In this document: positions 10,267 to 21,795 of the stretch, piece by piece
Layout of the letters: every line of letters starts with the position of its first letter
How positions within the stretch are numbered: position 1 is the first letter of the stretch
Source: Sodalis sp. Ffu
GTDB lineage: Bacteria; Pseudomonadota; Gammaproteobacteria; Enterobacterales; Enterobacteriaceae
Direction: 5' to 3'
DNA: 64,000 nt
NCBI GenBank assembly: GCA_024748595.1
Contig: CP072944.1
Span: forward strand, 900,001-964,000
Program-made: the position numbers and the translations under genes
Notes under the pieces: generated by a model
Seen by the model: the letters and a program-made list of their open reading frames with translations, nothing else
What the model was told of the DNA's origin: nothing
Database searches by the model: none

Positions 10267-11229
10267 TTAATGAATGCCACCAATTCGATTTAAACGCACG
10301 CCAGTCGGCCATTGACCTTCTTGTTTATCAAAACTCATCCAAATCGCCGTAGCTTTCCCTACCAGATTTTTTTCTGGCACAAAACCCCAATAGCGGCTAT
10401 CGGCACTATTGTCACGGTTATCACCCATCATGAAATATTCACCAGGCGGCACAACCCATTCAGCCAAAGACCTGCCCGGTTGCTGATAGTAAATTTCTAA
10501 TGAATCCTGCTTGCCTGGCACTATCAAAATATTATGCACCATGTTGCCCAGTAACTCCTTGCGCTGCTCCAAGCGGAGACTACCATAAAATTGACGATAC
10601 GGCGGTATTTGCAAAAAATCACTACTGTCCCCATCACTACCAGTGTAGTTGAAAGTCTGAACAAAATCACTTGATGCAATATTACTATAGGTAATAGATT
10701 GCACAGTGGCACAATTCTGGCCATCAATACAGCCAGGCTGCACTGTCACGCGCTTAGCTAAAGGATCATAACTAACCCGGTCACCAGGCAGACCCACAAC
10801 CCGCTTGATATAATCTAATCTGGGATCAGGTGGGTATTTAAACACTACCACATCACCATGTTTTGGGTGGCCAGTTTTAATAAACGTGGTCTGAGTAATA
10901 GGATCTTTAATACCGTAGGCGAATTTTTTCACCAAAATAAAATCCCCTACCAACAGAGTCGGCATCATTGAACCAGACGGTATTTGAAATGGCTCAAAAA
11001 TAAATGAACGAACCACAAATACCAATAGCAATACCGGAAAAATCAAGGCACAGGTTTCAATCCAACCAGATTTATGAATAGCGGTCACCACAGCACCATG
11101 CATACGCTTACTAGGCGATTCTGCCTGAAATCGGCGACGAGCCAACATCAGTGTAAAACGGTCCAAACACCACAGGATACCGGTAATAAATGTGGCAATT
11201 GCCAAAATCAGGGCAAATATATTAGCCAT
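10267..11229 (-). CDS. lepB: Signal peptidase I
   Basis: Membrane-anchored serine protease that removes Sec and Tat signal peptides. The 320 residues are near the E. coli 324. There are two N-terminal transmembrane segments (about 4-22 and 59-77). The catalytic Ser87 is in IPSGSMMPTL and Lys142 in YIKRVVGLPGD, 55 residues apart as in E. coli Ser90/Lys145. GDNRDNSADSRYWGFV (box E) is intact. GAGGAG precedes the ATG. It forms an operon with lepA, 28 bp upstream. Confidence 0.96.
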   Translation of the reverse strand: MANIFALILAIATFITGILWCLDRFTLMLARRRFQAESPSKRMHGAVVTAIHKSGWIETCALIFPVLLLVFVVRSFIFEPFQIPSGSMMPTLLVGDFILVKKFAYGIKDPITQTTFIKTGHPKHGDVVVFKYPPDPRLDYIKRVVGLPGDRVSYDPLAKRVTVQPGCIDGQNCATVQSITYSNIASSDFVQTFNYTGSDGDSSDFLQIPPYRQFYGSLRLEQRKELLGNMVHNILIVPGKQDSLEIYYQQPGRSLAEWVVPPGEYFMMGDNRDNSADSRYWGFVPEKNLVGKATAIWMSFDKQEGQWPTGVRLNRIGGIH

Positions 11230-11257
11230 GCAAACTCCTCAAACTTATTTACTATCT

Positions 11258-13051
11258 TTAATTTTTACCCAGATGCAAAATCGCCAGTAAAGCTTTCTGA
11301 GGCAACTCAATTTTACCTACCTGCTTCATGCGCTTCTTACCTTTTTTCTGCTTTTTCAACAATTTTTTCTTACGGCTCACATCTCCACCATAGCATTTTG
11401 CCAAAACGTTCTTACGCAACTGCTTCACGGTCGAACGGGCGATAATATGATTACCAATGACTACCTGAATGGTGATATCAAATTGCTGACGAGGGATCAG
11501 TGCCTGCAGCTTATCAACAAATTCACGACAACGATACGTAGCCTTATCCCGGTGAATAATCAGTGCTAGAGCATCGACGCTCTCACCGTTAAGCAATACC
11601 TCCGCGCATACCATATCCGCATTCTCAAAACGCTTAAACCCATAATCCAGCGAGGCATAGCCGCGAGACATGGATTTCAATCGATCAAAAAAATCCAACA
11701 CCACTTCAGCCATCGGAATTTCATATGTTAACGACACCTGCCTACCATGATACACCATATTCGTCTGCACGCCGCGCTTATCGATACACAAGGTAATGAC
11801 ATTCCCAAGATACTCCTGTGGTAAAAGCATATGACATTCAGCGATAGGTTCACGCAGCTCTACAATGTTATTCAATGGCGGAAGCTTGGAAGGACTATCC
11901 ACATAAATAGTTCGGTTATTAATGGTTAAAACCTCATAAATTACCGTAGGCGCCGTGGTAATCAGATCAAGATCATATTCGCGCTCCAGCCTCTCCTGGA
12001 TAATTTCCATATGTAATAAGCCAAGGAAACCACAGCGGAAGCCAAAACCTAGCGCCATAGAGCTTTCTGGCTCATAAAATAACGAAGCATCATTCAAGCT
12101 TAGTTTACTAAGAGCGTCCCTGAAGGCATAATAATCGTCATAACTGACCGGAAATAGGCCAGCATAGACCTGAGGTTTCACTTTTTTAAAACCAGGCAAT
12201 GCGTTATCAGCCGGTTTACTCGCCAGCGTTAACGTATCCCCTACCAGCACGCCAAAGATATCTTTAATCGCGTAGATCAACCAACCAACTTCGCCGCAAT
12301 TCAATATCTCGCGATCGACACGCTTTGGGGTAAAAATACCTAATCGATCAGCGTTATAGCTTTGACCAGTACTCATTACTTTTACTTTATCACCCTTGCG
12401 CAAGGTGCCATTTTTGACCCGTACCAGAGATACTACTCCCAGATAATTATCAAACCAGGAGTCGATAATCAGCGCCTGAAGCGGCGCACTAGGATCTCCT
12501 TCTGGCGGAGGGATATCACGTACCAGACGTTTCAATACCTCCTGCACGCCCACGCCGGTTTTCGCCGAACATCCCACTGCATTGGTCGCATCAATGCCGA
12601 TAATATCTTCAATCTCCTGAGAGACGTGATCGGGATCAGCGGCCGGTAGATCGATTTTATTCAAAACAGGTACGACTTCTAAATTCATTTCCATGGCGGT
12701 ATAACAGTTAGCCAGGGTCTGGGCTTCAACCCCCTGCCCGGCATCCACCACCAGTAGCGCACCTTCACAAGCCGCCAGCGAGCGAGAGACTTCATAAGAA
12801 AAGTCAACGTGACCGGGAGTATCGATAAAATTTAGCTGATACAACCGACCATCGGACGCCTTATAATCCAACGTAACGCTTTGCGCCTTTATGGTAATAC
12901 CACGCTCCCGCTCCAGATCCATAGAATCCAATACCTGAGCTGCCATTTTACGTTCACTCAAACCACCGCAGGCCTCAATAAGACGATCGGACAATGTCGA
13001 TTTACCGTGGTTGATATGGGCAATGATAGAAAAATTTCGTATATTCTTCAT
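11258..13051 (-). CDS. lepA: Elongation factor 4 (LepA) with a P-loop substitution
   Basis: Translational GTPase thought to act on stalled ribosomes and in 30S biogenesis. It has 597 residues, near the family length of about 599. Domains are in order: G domain (1-185), EF-Tu-like domain 2, EF-G-like domains III and V, and the LepA-specific C-terminal domain ending LHLGKN. G3 DTPGHVD and G4 NKID are normal. The G1 region reads AHINHGKST: residue 14 is Asn where LepA and related factors have Asp (AHIDHGKST), a single GAC to AAC change. The rest of the protein is well conserved, so it is probably still made. Confidence 0.95.
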   Translation of the reverse strand: MKNIRNFSIIAHINHGKSTLSDRLIEACGGLSERKMAAQVLDSMDLERERGITIKAQSVTLDYKASDGRLYQLNFIDTPGHVDFSYEVSRSLAACEGALLVVDAGQGVEAQTLANCYTAMEMNLEVVPVLNKIDLPAADPDHVSQEIEDIIGIDATNAVGCSAKTGVGVQEVLKRLVRDIPPPEGDPSAPLQALIIDSWFDNYLGVVSLVRVKNGTLRKGDKVKVMSTGQSYNADRLGIFTPKRVDREILNCGEVGWLIYAIKDIFGVLVGDTLTLASKPADNALPGFKKVKPQVYAGLFPVSYDDYYAFRDALSKLSLNDASLFYEPESSMALGFGFRCGFLGLLHMEIIQERLEREYDLDLITTAPTVIYEVLTINNRTIYVDSPSKLPPLNNIVELREPIAECHMLLPQEYLGNVITLCIDKRGVQTNMVYHGRQVSLTYEIPMAEVVLDFFDRLKSMSRGYASLDYGFKRFENADMVCAEVLLNGESVDALALIIHRDKATYRCREFVDKLQALIPRQQFDITIQVVIGNHIIARSTVKQLRKNVLAKCYGGDVSRKKKLLKKQKKGKKRMKQVGKIELPQKALLAILHLGKN

Positions 13052-13119
13052 TTTTATAAATTTATCTTAAAAAAACTTGAATACTTAAGGGGGTGATCCA
13101 TAAATAACTCGCATATAAA

Positions 13120-13163
13120 GATGGACGCATCTTTCATACTCGATGGACGCATCTTTCATACTC
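13120..13163. repeat. 22-bp exact tandem duplication
   Basis: Two identical adjacent 22-base units at 13120-13141 and 13142-13163, just upstream of lepA. The absence of any mismatch inside a decayed region suggests recent slippage. Confidence 0.85.
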
Positions 13164-13925
13164 TATAAGGGATACAAGAAAGAATACAGGATTGGTCCAT
13201 CAAACCTAGGCTGAGGCAACCAACCGATGTCCTAAGTATCAGTAAGGATCACCATGTTGCTAATTAGTCCCAGTAAGCACGCATATAAACCAAAAAAGCA
13301 TAGCACATCAATCTTGCTTTCGGTAATACTGAATCACCACACCCTAATACCGAAAAATCACCGTAATCTATTTAATCGTGATTGAGCCCTAAATACCACA
13401 TTGTCAGTGACATGCTTGTGTAGGTAGCAAACTACATTTAGCTAATAATGATAGTTTCTAGCTATCACGCTATTTTTAAAATTGTATGTTAATCTGGTAC
13501 GGATAAACACTACGTATTGCAGTTACTCGCTTAATTGACATTGATCGAAAAACTAAACAATAATCCATCGGCATAAAATCTGATTTTAATCGTACCTTTG
13601 AATGCTGATCAAGACAAGACGATTAGATTAAGCTTCAATAATAACTACCATCAGCCAATTAACGCTCAATCAAAGTCCGCTTTTTCTGAGCATGGCAATG
13701 CAACTGAGAAAATCAAAATCACTTTCTCCAACACAACTATGCTGCTTTAACTTTTAATTGTGAGCTTTGAAGCCGATAATACGGAATTATTCCAGCACCG
13801 GATCATCATAATCCACAACACCGCCGTGGTAATTTAATGACCATATATCGATTCAAATATCAAACAATATAGCTGAAAATCGGATGTCTTCCTTTGTTTA
13901 GCTAGCCATAAACCTCTTCGCACAG
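13164..13925. other. Decayed stretch in the rseB-rseC slot
   Basis: By comparison with E. coli (rpoE-rseA-rseB-rseC-lepA) this interval should hold rseB and rseC on the minus strand. I could not read convincing codons of either. The size is far below the roughly 1.4 kb the two genes need, so they are deleted or degraded beyond recognition. Confidence 0.55.
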
Positions 13926-14090
13926 GAGAGGGACATATACCTACAGCAATATCATCACGTAAGGTGACATAAATGAACTAAGCTTATCCGCTTGGACTGC
14001 AAATTAAATATCCTTATATAAATCATTGAACAATTTATTATCAATTATCCTATCCATCAAAACAGCAATCTTTCACTGTATATGATGTAT
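13926..14090 (-). pseudogene. rseA: rseA (anti-sigma-E factor) 5' relic
   Basis: Directly downstream of the rpoE relic, the minus strand reads MDRIIDNKLFNDL near 14019-14060, against LMDGETLDSELLNELA at the start of RseA. After a frameshift it then gives HL/RDDIAVG, against HLIRDSMRGD. RseA is the membrane anti-sigma factor for sigma-E. Only the start of the gene is traceable. Confidence 0.65.
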
Positions 14091-14099
14091 ACCTACTAC

Positions 14100-14560
14100 T
14101 CTACCATAATCATCAATACTGAGTAATAATTGAATGTCTATCAATAATTTTACGCACACAAAAAAATATGTGGTCAATCCTTAAACTGAACAATCCATAA
14201 TACCAGTTATCTTTTTATAACTAAAATTGCTCATATTCCCGTAACGTAAATTACCATATGCAAATTTTAGGCAACCTTTCAATAAGGAAAAATACTATCT
14301 TTGCAACTCCTAATGATAATATCAAATTTTAAGATTCAATATTTCTTTCAATGATGCAGCACTTCTATAGTTTTCCGCAATACGAATACCCCATAGCTGA
14401 ATAGCGGACAGTCCACACTTTGAATGCCAATAAATAATTTTATCATATCGATCGCATGTGGTATAATACCCTAGCTGACTGGATAAAGAACAGCAATGGT
14501 AAAACACATGCACCACATGAATATTAATAAACATGCATAAATAAAATCACCATAGCTGAT
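14100..14560 (-). pseudogene. rpoE: rpoE (sigma-E) relic
   Basis: Minus-strand codons follow E. coli RpoE over most of regions 2-4. VVHVFYHCCSLSSQLG is in the VVQEAFIKAYRALDSFRG position, AENYRSAASLKEI matches AENFESGGALKEI, ELQR and then YGNLRYGNMSNFSY match the MAITLRELDGLSY stretch, and SYKKITGIMDCSV matches SYEEIAAIMDCPV. Stops and frameshifts break it repeatedly. It keeps its ancestral place divergent from nadB and before lepA. Loss implies no sigma-E envelope stress response from this locus. Confidence 0.88.
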
Positions 14561-14578
14561 CTGAGACGTTATATAATA

Positions 14579-15314
14579 AGCTTTATTGAATAAATTCTAG
14601 CTGTCAGCCAACCTTTTTGTTTAATTAAGAAGTTTTTAAATAACTTCTCTAGTGTTTGATACAACCTAACCTGCTTACCTCACCACAGCTCTGAGCATGG
14701 TAATATTCGAAACATCAAAATGCTAAACAATTTTTGTAATCGTTATTAAACGTTGATTAACCATTATTTGTTTGATTTCAATTACCATTTTGAGGAATAA
14801 GCAGTATAATTCCTTTAACCAGTAAAGTAACGTGGCTAACGTGTATCCACTAACCACTAACCTTATCAGTCGTAGCTTTTTTAATTTTTTCAGAAATTAT
14901 ACTTCTGCATCTGTTATATTAATCATTATTAACTTATAGCTAATAATGTCATGTGTATTGATACAACTACATAAACCTTGCGTCTGATAAACTATATAGT
15001 TTTTCTATTTTGACTTCCTATTTACCTTCATCTTAGATATTTATCTTAGTAGTAATTTCATGACATAATAATATTAATACTGTAGCCTGTTTACTTACGC
15101 AAGTAAACTTTTAACAACATAAAGAAATATTCATTAACTAAAAAATGGAGGATATTGCACCTTATAATGCAAGCAACATCAATCATTTACGTTTGATGAA
15201 AACGTTATTAATGTTCGCTCATTAGTAATTTTAAACTTTTCTTACTAAAAAAATTTTTTTGGACATGTTGGTGATTGACCTCTATTAAAAAAGTGCAATT
15301 TACTCAACAAGACC
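14579..15314 (-). mobile_element. IS903-like relic with both ends
   Basis: The left end reads ctttattgaataaattctag. The right end reads tgcaatttactcaacaagac, an inverted relative of ggctttgttgaataaat. The 736-bp interior shares the order of conserved words with the other copies but has no open frame. It lies between the rpoE relic and nadB, so the original rpoE-nadB divergent promoter region has been split. Confidence 0.7.
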
Positions 15315-15362
15315 GTGCTAACATTGATAAACAGACTATTTCATTAAGTTTCATCACTTGCT

Positions 15363-16973
15363 ATGCAACAATCAACTGAATATATTACCGATGTGCTGGT
15401 CATTGGCAGCGGGGCAGCTGGATTATCGCTAGCACTACGTCTTGCAGGCCACTGTAAAGTCATGATCCTGAGCAAAGGTTTGCTGAACGAAGGATCCACC
15501 ATGTACGCACAAGGTGGTATCGCGGCTGTGTTCGACGAAAAAGATAGTATTAATTCTCACGTAGAGGATACATTGATCGCAGGCGCCGGCGTTTGTGAAC
15601 GCGATACGGTGGAATTCATCGCCAGCAATGCCCGCCACTGCATTGAGTGGCTCATTGATCAAGGCGTACTGTTCGATACCGAAGATCCCACCTTGCCCGG
15701 CAATCGCTACCATCTTACCCGAGAAGGGGGCCACAGTCATCGCCGCATCCTACATACGGCGGACGCCACTGGCAAAGAAGTTGAAACCACTCTTGTGAAC
15801 AAAGCCATCGAGCACCCAAATATCCACATCATGGAACTCTGTAATGCCGTGGATCTGGTTACCTCTAATAAAATCGGTATGCATGGTACCGACCGGGTGG
15901 TCGGCGCCTATATCTGGAACCGAGCTCAAGAACGGGTGGAACTCTGTCGCACCCGAGCGGTCGTGCTCGCCACCGGAGGCGCCTCCAAAGTCTATCAATA
16001 TACAACTAACCCAGACGTTTCCTCGGGCGACGGCATAGCCATGGCCTGGCGCGCCGGATGCCGAGTGGCTAACCTCGAATTTAATCAGTTCCATCCTACT
16101 TGTTTGTTCCATCCTCAGGCGCGCAACTTTCTATTGACGGAAGCGTTACGCGGTGAGGGTGCTTATCTAATCAACCAAAACGGCACCCGTTTTATGCCAA
16201 ATTTTGATGCACGCGCAGAACTAGCACCACGGGATATCGTGGCACGCGCCATCGACCATGAAATGAAGCGCTTAGGCACTGACTGCATGTATCTAGATAT
16301 CAGCCATCGTCCGATGGCCTTTACCCTCCAACACTTTCCGACTCTTTATGAAAAGCTGTTAACCTTGAACATCGATTTGACCCGTCAACCGATCCCCATA
16401 GTCCCAGCAGCACACTACACCTGCGGCGGGGTGATGGTAGATAAACAAGGACATACCGATCTAAACGGGTTATACGCCATTGGTGAAGTAAGTTATACTG
16501 GCCTGCACGGTGCTAATAGGTTAGCATCCAACTCCCTGTTAGAATGCCTGGTATATGGCTGGTCGGCGGCAGAAGATATCATACACCAACTGCCCACCAT
16601 TAAGCTGGCCCGACAATTACCTCCCTGGGATGAAAGCCAGGTCAATAATTCTGATGAAGAGGTGGTATTGCACCACAATTGGCACGAACTACGGCTGTTT
16701 ATGTGGGATTATGTCGGTATAGTACGCACTACCAAACGAATGGAGCGTGCACTGCACCGCATAGAGTTATTGATGCAGGAAATAGATGAATATTACTCCA
16801 ATTTTCGCATCTCTAACAATTTACTAGAAGTACGCAACCTGGTACAGGTAGCAGAGCTCATTATCAAAAGTGCTTTGCGGCGCAAGGAAAGCCGTGGTCT
16901 ACACTTCACACTAGATTACCCCGCTATGCGGCCAAACCCAATACCAACGATTCTGCAACCTTGCACAAACTAA
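15363..16973 (+). CDS. nadB: L-aspartate oxidase
   Basis: FAD enzyme that oxidises aspartate to iminoaspartate, the first step of de novo NAD synthesis, working with quinolinate synthase NadA. The 536 residues match the family length. The FAD motif [18 protein letters not shown] (12-29) is intact, as are the fumarate-reductase-family stretches [46 protein letters not shown] and [15 protein letters not shown]. The upstream region is IS debris, so its promoter must be new or rebuilt. Downstream trmN6 and srmB are relics. Confidence 0.96.
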   Translation: MQQSTEYITDVLVIGSGAAGLSLALRLAGHCKVMILSKGLLNEGSTMYAQGGIAAVFDEKDSINSHVEDTLIAGAGVCERDTVEFIASNARHCIEWLIDQGVLFDTEDPTLPGNRYHLTREGGHSHRRILHTADATGKEVETTLVNKAIEHPNIHIMELCNAVDLVTSNKIGMHGTDRVVGAYIWNRAQERVELCRTRAVVLATGGASKVYQYTTNPDVSSGDGIAMAWRAGCRVANLEFNQFHPTCLFHPQARNFLLTEALRGEGAYLINQNGTRFMPNFDARAELAPRDIVARAIDHEMKRLGTDCMYLDISHRPMAFTLQHFPTLYEKLLTLNIDLTRQPIPIVPAAHYTCGGVMVDKQGHTDLNGLYAIGEVSYTGLHGANRLASNSLLECLVYGWSAAEDIIHQLPTIKLARQLPPWDESQVNNSDEEVVLHHNWHELRLFMWDYVGIVRTTKRMERALHRIELLMQEIDEYYSNFRISNNLLEVRNLVQVAELIIKSALRRKESRGLHFTLDYPAMRPNPIPTILQPCTN

Positions 16974-16989
16974 TGTGCTCTCGCAGCAA

Positions 16990-17430
16990 ACACCGCTACT
17001 TCTACACAGTAGCACCCTCCCTCTATCAACATACCGACTGAACGACATAAAAGTATACCATCGGCAACCAACAGCTCATGTTGGTTCAGACTAAACGATA
17101 GCAATTAACGGAACAAGTAACATCCTCTCATCCGTGTGATACAGGATGGCAAAGCGGAATGAGGGAGATCTGATAGTATCACATAGTAACATTTACCAAA
17201 AAAGCATGAGGTGCGAATTCATTCCTAGTTCACTTGAAGTCTCGCTGACAAAAAACTGGCACCAAAATAATCCACTAGCTGACACTAGATCCAGTTCTAT
17301 TACATCCACCGATGATACGCAAGCATCCATGAAATTAAAGCACTACCGAAGCCCGGCATCTAACGCAAAAAGATAATTATGCAGCGAGCAAGATACGCAC
17401 GCTGCATATTTTTATTGAACAATGGTCGTG
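16990..17430 (-). pseudogene. yfiC: trmN6 (yfiC) relic
   Basis: In E. coli yfiC converges on nadB. Here the minus strand at about 17284-17366 reads ALDAGLR, stop, CFNFMDAC, then VDVIELDLVSASG. This matches CLDIGAGSGLLALMLAQ and VMIDAVELESEAA of the SAM-binding fold. VRILLAA lies just upstream, against TDGILLGAWAP. Stops and frameshifts interrupt it. The product would be the tRNA-Val m6A37 methyltransferase. Confidence 0.75.
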
Positions 17431-17659
17431 GTAATTTTAAATTGCTTTAAAAATAAATTCACTACCGCAATGCTTGATTTATTGATAGTTGTACCATTTA
17501 TTACTAAGCTCCCGTAAACACGTGAGTTAATCGCTTAAAAAAACTGCTGCCAGAAAAACATTACAACGCGCAGAAATAGATAAAATTATATGCAATCCGT
17601 TTATAATTTATACCTTACTACAAAATAACTATAATCCAATTTTCTCAACTTCACATTCA

Positions 17660-18440
17660 TAAAATTTTCTAATAACATTGCACGACAAAGACCAACACCT
17701 ACATCCAATACAAGAGCATTTACTCAGCGACGAACGGACGCGATGCACGAGATTCAATTTTCCACCGGAATCGGAAAAACATCACCTACTTACTGCCAGT
17801 AATGCAAAATCACTTATTTGATTAATCGCATAAAATTACGTACTTATAATCAGCTAAAATACAGGACTGGTGAAGCAAGAGGCGGAACAATCACAGCTAC
17901 TTCCATTTATCTGAATATTACATTCCACCAATGACTAGCGATATAAATAGCATATAATCCAAAGATTATATCAGCAATCAAACTATTGCCGTAATCACCA
18001 TCGAACATTTATTGCAGTATCCTAAATTTAAAGCTTCGACTACTGCGTAGTAATACGCTGCGCTCGATGCAGCAAAGACTACATAGATATGAGTTTTTAG
18101 TCAGGATGTAAAGCAAACATATCGTTGCCAAACCTGATGGCGAAAACAGTATATGCTATCCTCAACTACGCAGAAAAAACGTCGTGAAAAATTTTACCGA
18201 ATAACTACTTAACAAACCGATAAAATCAATAGATTTCTACCTACTCAATAACAAATCCCGAGCATACAAAGCAGCCATGAAGGTCTAAATTGGCTAGTTT
18301 AAAACTATAGGTACTGTGCTATCTGGGAAGGAAATGGTACAAAGCAAATCAAATGAAGTTAAGTAAACTCATGACCAACACCAGATATATGAACGTACTC
18401 GTATAAGCACAGCTATAATAGATGATACAAACCAACCACT
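17660..18440 (+). pseudogene. srmB: srmB (DEAD-box helicase) relic
   Basis: It follows the E. coli order nadB-yfiC-srmB. Plus-strand codons across shifts include NGRDARDS, then STGIGKT (from Walker A PTGTGKT), ITYLLPVMQNHLFD, NQTIAVITIEHLLQY, LDAAKTT (from the DEAD-box stretch LDEADRML), VFSQDVKQ, KNFTE, and EMVQSKSNEVK followed by MNVLV. All lie in SrmB order with stops between. SrmB is an RNA helicase for 50S assembly. Clear relic, no product. Confidence 0.87.
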
Positions 18441-18598
18441 ACCCCAACGAACCTATCAAAACAACGTGAAATAAACCAATTGCATCCTCCTATCAGAATG
18501 CCGTCGTAAAAGTGTTAACAAAAAAATGGAGAATGAAAGCTTAACGCTTTAAAAAACCAACTAGCTAGTTAACTGCTGATGATAGTAAAAACGAAAAC

Positions 18599-19300
18599 GA
18601 CTTTATATAATAAATTTAGTCCTGTCGAACACTTGTAGTTAAAGGGCATTGAAAGGTTATTATTCTACTGATATACAAACCTAATTAAATAATTTTTATT
18701 ATGTCAGAAATCTGTCAGAATAGCCATTTTATTCGTGACAGATTTTTCCTCCTAAATAGTAACCACCTTTTCCAGTCGTCTGATTGCTTTTGGCCAACCA
18801 CATATCGGTAGCTACCATGTACTCCATAAACCCAATTGTTAATACTGCCTTTAATTGTTTTGCATTCTACAAACATCCTGTGTTTCTGCATCAGTTACAT
18901 CACTCCGCGATAAAGCAAGCCGATAATTTAATATATTGTAGTATCAACTCACCATATAATTTTATGCTATACGCAGCTCTTTTTCTGACTGCATAGTTTC
19001 ACCAAATAGCACCCAATAGTGTCAATAACACGTACTGAGCAAATATCTATTAACTAAAATATGGAGTATATACAATCTTGTAAAGCCTATTAAATATAAT
19101 ATGATAACCACATTTAATATACGCATAATATCTTGAAACAATATTATTATTTTATACCATCTAACTATAACTGATAAATACTAAAACAAAACATTATCTA
19201 TGCATTATGATAACAAAATTATTTTGATTATTTAATGAGTTATTTTGAAACAATTAGTAATTTTTAATTTATTGGAAAGTTCAATTTATTCCAATAAATA
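18599..19300 (-). mobile_element. IS903-like relic with both ends
   Basis: The left end reads gactttatataataaattta and the right end reads tcaatttattccaataaat, both eroded versions of the IS903-type end. About 700 bp with no open frame. It lies between the srmB relic and asnS, two loci that are far apart in E. coli, so it marks a rearrangement junction. Confidence 0.62.
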
Positions 19301-19369
19301 TAGTTTAGAAATAGTTTAAAATATCTCACTTTGAAATAAAAACGGTCAGCAAAGCTATTTTATTAAATT

Positions 19370-20773
19370 TTAAAAATTAATATTGCGTGGACTTCTAGGA
19401 AACGGAATGACATCTCGAATATTTTGTATTCCTGTAATATATATTATTAATCTTTCAAAACCTAATCCAAAACCTGAATGCGGCACAGTTCCGTAACGAC
19501 GAAGATCACGATACCACCAATAATCTTCTTTATTACATCCCATTTCTTCCAAACGCTGATTTAACTGATCCAGACGTTCCTCTCGCTGCGAACCGCCAAT
19601 GATTTCACCTATGCCAGGCGCCAATACGTCCATCGCTGCCACAGTCTTTCCATCATCGTTTAGGCGCATATAGAACGCTTTAATATCTTTAGAATAGTTT
19701 TTCACCACTACAGGGGCTTTAAAATATTGCTCCGTCAAATAGCGCTCATGTTCAGATGAAAGGTCAAGCCCCCAGAAAATTTGATTTTTAAATTTACGGC
19801 TGCACGCCTGCAAGATGTGTATAACCTCGGTATAATCCACTTGTACGAAATTAGTGTTGATAAAGTGTTCCAAGCGATTAATGGCTTTTTTATCTATTCG
19901 TTCAACGAAAAACTTCATATCGTCGGCTCGTTCATTCAATACAGCTCTAAAAACATATTTCAGCAGTGCTTCTGCCAGACAGACAACATCTTCCAAATTA
20001 GCAAACGCTACTTCTGGCTCAACCATCCAAAACTCTGCAAGATGGCGACTAGTATTGGAATTTTCCGCTCGAAATGTTGGACCAAAGGTATAAATTTTCG
20101 ATAATGCGCAAGCATAGGGTTCGCCATTTAACTGACCGGATACCGTCAAAAAAGCCTCTTTGCCAAAAAAATCCTTTTCATAATTAACTTTACCCTGCTG
20201 GGTACGCGGCAAATTTTCCAAATCCAAGGTGGAAACGCGAAACATCTTACTGGCGCCTTCGGTATCAAATGAGGTAATCAACGGGGTGGACACCCAAAAA
20301 AAGCCCTGTTCATTCATAAAACGATGAATCGCCTGCGCCAAGGTATGACGAACCCGTGCTACCGCACCAATTATATTGGTACGCGGACGTAAATGGGCTA
20401 CTTCTCGCAAATATTCCACGCTATGACGTTTTGCGGCAATCGGATAAGTGTCTGGATCGTCCACCCACCCCAGTACTTCGAGTGTATCTACTTGTATCTC
20501 AAAAAGCTGACCACCACCAAGAGATTTTACCACTTGACCGGTAATCGCTACTGAGCAACCAGTAGTTAGATGCAGAATATCTTTCTGATAATTAGGCAAA
20601 CTATTATTGATTACAATCTGTAACGGATCGAAGCAGGAACCATCATAAACTACGAGAAAAGATACTCCGGCTTGGGAATCTCGGCGAGTACGCACCCAAC
20701 CATGTACAATGACTTTACTGTTAACTGGTATACGCCCTTGCAACACGTCTACTACAGGTACTACCACATTCAT
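19370..20773 (-). CDS. asnS: Asparaginyl-tRNA synthetase
   Basis: Class II synthetase charging tRNA-Asn. Starting at the ATG at 20771-20773 gives 467 residues against the E. coli 466; a TTG six codons upstream is unnecessary. The N-terminal OB-fold anticodon domain (about 1-105) includes [11 protein letters not shown]. Motif 2, [20 protein letters not shown], and motif 3, GFGLGFERL, are intact, and the end is PRNINF. No strong ribosome binding site is visible. Downstream IS debris begins 70 bp away. Confidence 0.96.
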   Translation of the reverse strand: MNVVVPVVDVLQGRIPVNSKVIVHGWVRTRRDSQAGVSFLVVYDGSCFDPLQIVINNSLPNYQKDILHLTTGCSVAITGQVVKSLGGGQLFEIQVDTLEVLGWVDDPDTYPIAAKRHSVEYLREVAHLRPRTNIIGAVARVRHTLAQAIHRFMNEQGFFWVSTPLITSFDTEGASKMFRVSTLDLENLPRTQQGKVNYEKDFFGKEAFLTVSGQLNGEPYACALSKIYTFGPTFRAENSNTSRHLAEFWMVEPEVAFANLEDVVCLAEALLKYVFRAVLNERADDMKFFVERIDKKAINRLEHFINTNFVQVDYTEVIHILQACSRKFKNQIFWGLDLSSEHERYLTEQYFKAPVVVKNYSKDIKAFYMRLNDDGKTVAAMDVLAPGIGEIIGGSQREERLDQLNQRLEEMGCNKEDYWWYRDLRRYGTVPHSGFGLGFERLIIYITGIQNIRDVIPFPRSPRNINF

Positions 20774-20904
20774 AAATATTTTCTTATTCAATTAATGAAC
20801 CTTATTTCACCCCGTCAATAGTTCATAACTATTACTGAGCAGCAGCAAAAGCACAAGAAAAATCACATATTTTAGCAAACATTACGTTCAGCACGCTTTG
20901 ACAA

Positions 20905-21366
20905 GCTTTGTTGAATAAACTTAGACATCATCGAGCTTTATTATAATAATAAGTGTTAGATCATGCAAGCCACTTGTTTCGTTACAAGCAAATAAGCTAA
21001 ATGATTTTATTCAAGCGAATTATCATATGGCTTTCCATACTACCTAAACATTGTAATCTAGTCATTGCAGAAAATTACTGTTTATTCGTCACATAGCTGT
21101 CTTTATTAAAATTTTTAACATCAATACAGTGATAATAGCCATCGTCAAACATCGGACTAATAGTTTTTAAGCAACTTTATTCATTCACTTTACTTAATAA
21201 TAGCTGAAATATTTAACCATAACGTCAGTTAATAACATTTTGTGTGAGAGAATTATTAACTAATGTAATTAATAATTAAGAATCATTTTCTTACAATAGA
21301 TAAATTTTCTTAGAAAGTTAATAAATGACCCCTCATTTAAAAAAGTTTAATTTATTCAACAAAGCC
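20905..21366 (-). mobile_element. Shortened IS903-like relic with both inverted ends
   Basis: Best preserved termini in the window: gctttgttgaataaac at 20905-20920 and tttattcaacaaagcc at 21351-21366 are inverted relatives of the IS903-type ggctttgttgaataaa. The interior is cut to about 430 bp, with no open frame. It lies in the asnS-pepN interval, where pncB stands in E. coli. Confidence 0.75.
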
Positions 21367-21795
21367 TATTATGGCAATAAATAAAGTAATAAGATCGCTA
21401 ATACCACCCATATACTGATAAAAAATTAAGCAGTGACCAATCAACATTTAAATAAGAAATAATGATCACGGACAATAAAAGATCGGCTACCATCCACGTT
21501 CTCTAACTAAACTACCTCACAATAAATAGCTACTAAACGGACTTCTGAATTTAATCAATTAATCATGCCCATCTAGGCGAAATGATCCCATCTAATACAT
21601 CAATACACAGCCTTAAATCAGAGGCTTGTTGCACTCGCCTAAGCCATTTTCAAACTTTTCTTTATGCTATTAAAAATTTTCCTAACAAAATTAGCAATCT
21701 ATTCTTCATTGTTAGAAACATTTAATTTATTTAACACAATCCCATGCATGGTAAAATTTAACTATAAACAAAACAACTGACAGCTAAATACCACA
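21367..21795. other. Decayed stretch before the pepN relic
   Basis: About 430 bp without a gene. A further IS-like right end (atttaatttatttaacacaa) lies at about 21726-21745. pncB, which lies between asnS and pepN in E. coli, could not be read here. Confidence 0.45.

Noticed and set aside
17146-17376. 76-codon plus-strand frame downstream of nadB as a small gene
   Set aside because: It lies antisense to the trmN6 relic, whose codons are readable on the minus strand, and it resembles no family.
20774-20791. Longer AsnS from an upstream TTG
   Set aside because: The ATG at 20773 gives the family length; TTG six codons earlier has no better ribosome binding site.
20905-21366. The short two-ended element as an active MITE
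   Set aside because: Ends are imperfect and the interior shares words with longer decayed copies, so it is better explained as an internally deleted dead IS. No near-identical second copy is present to suggest mobility.
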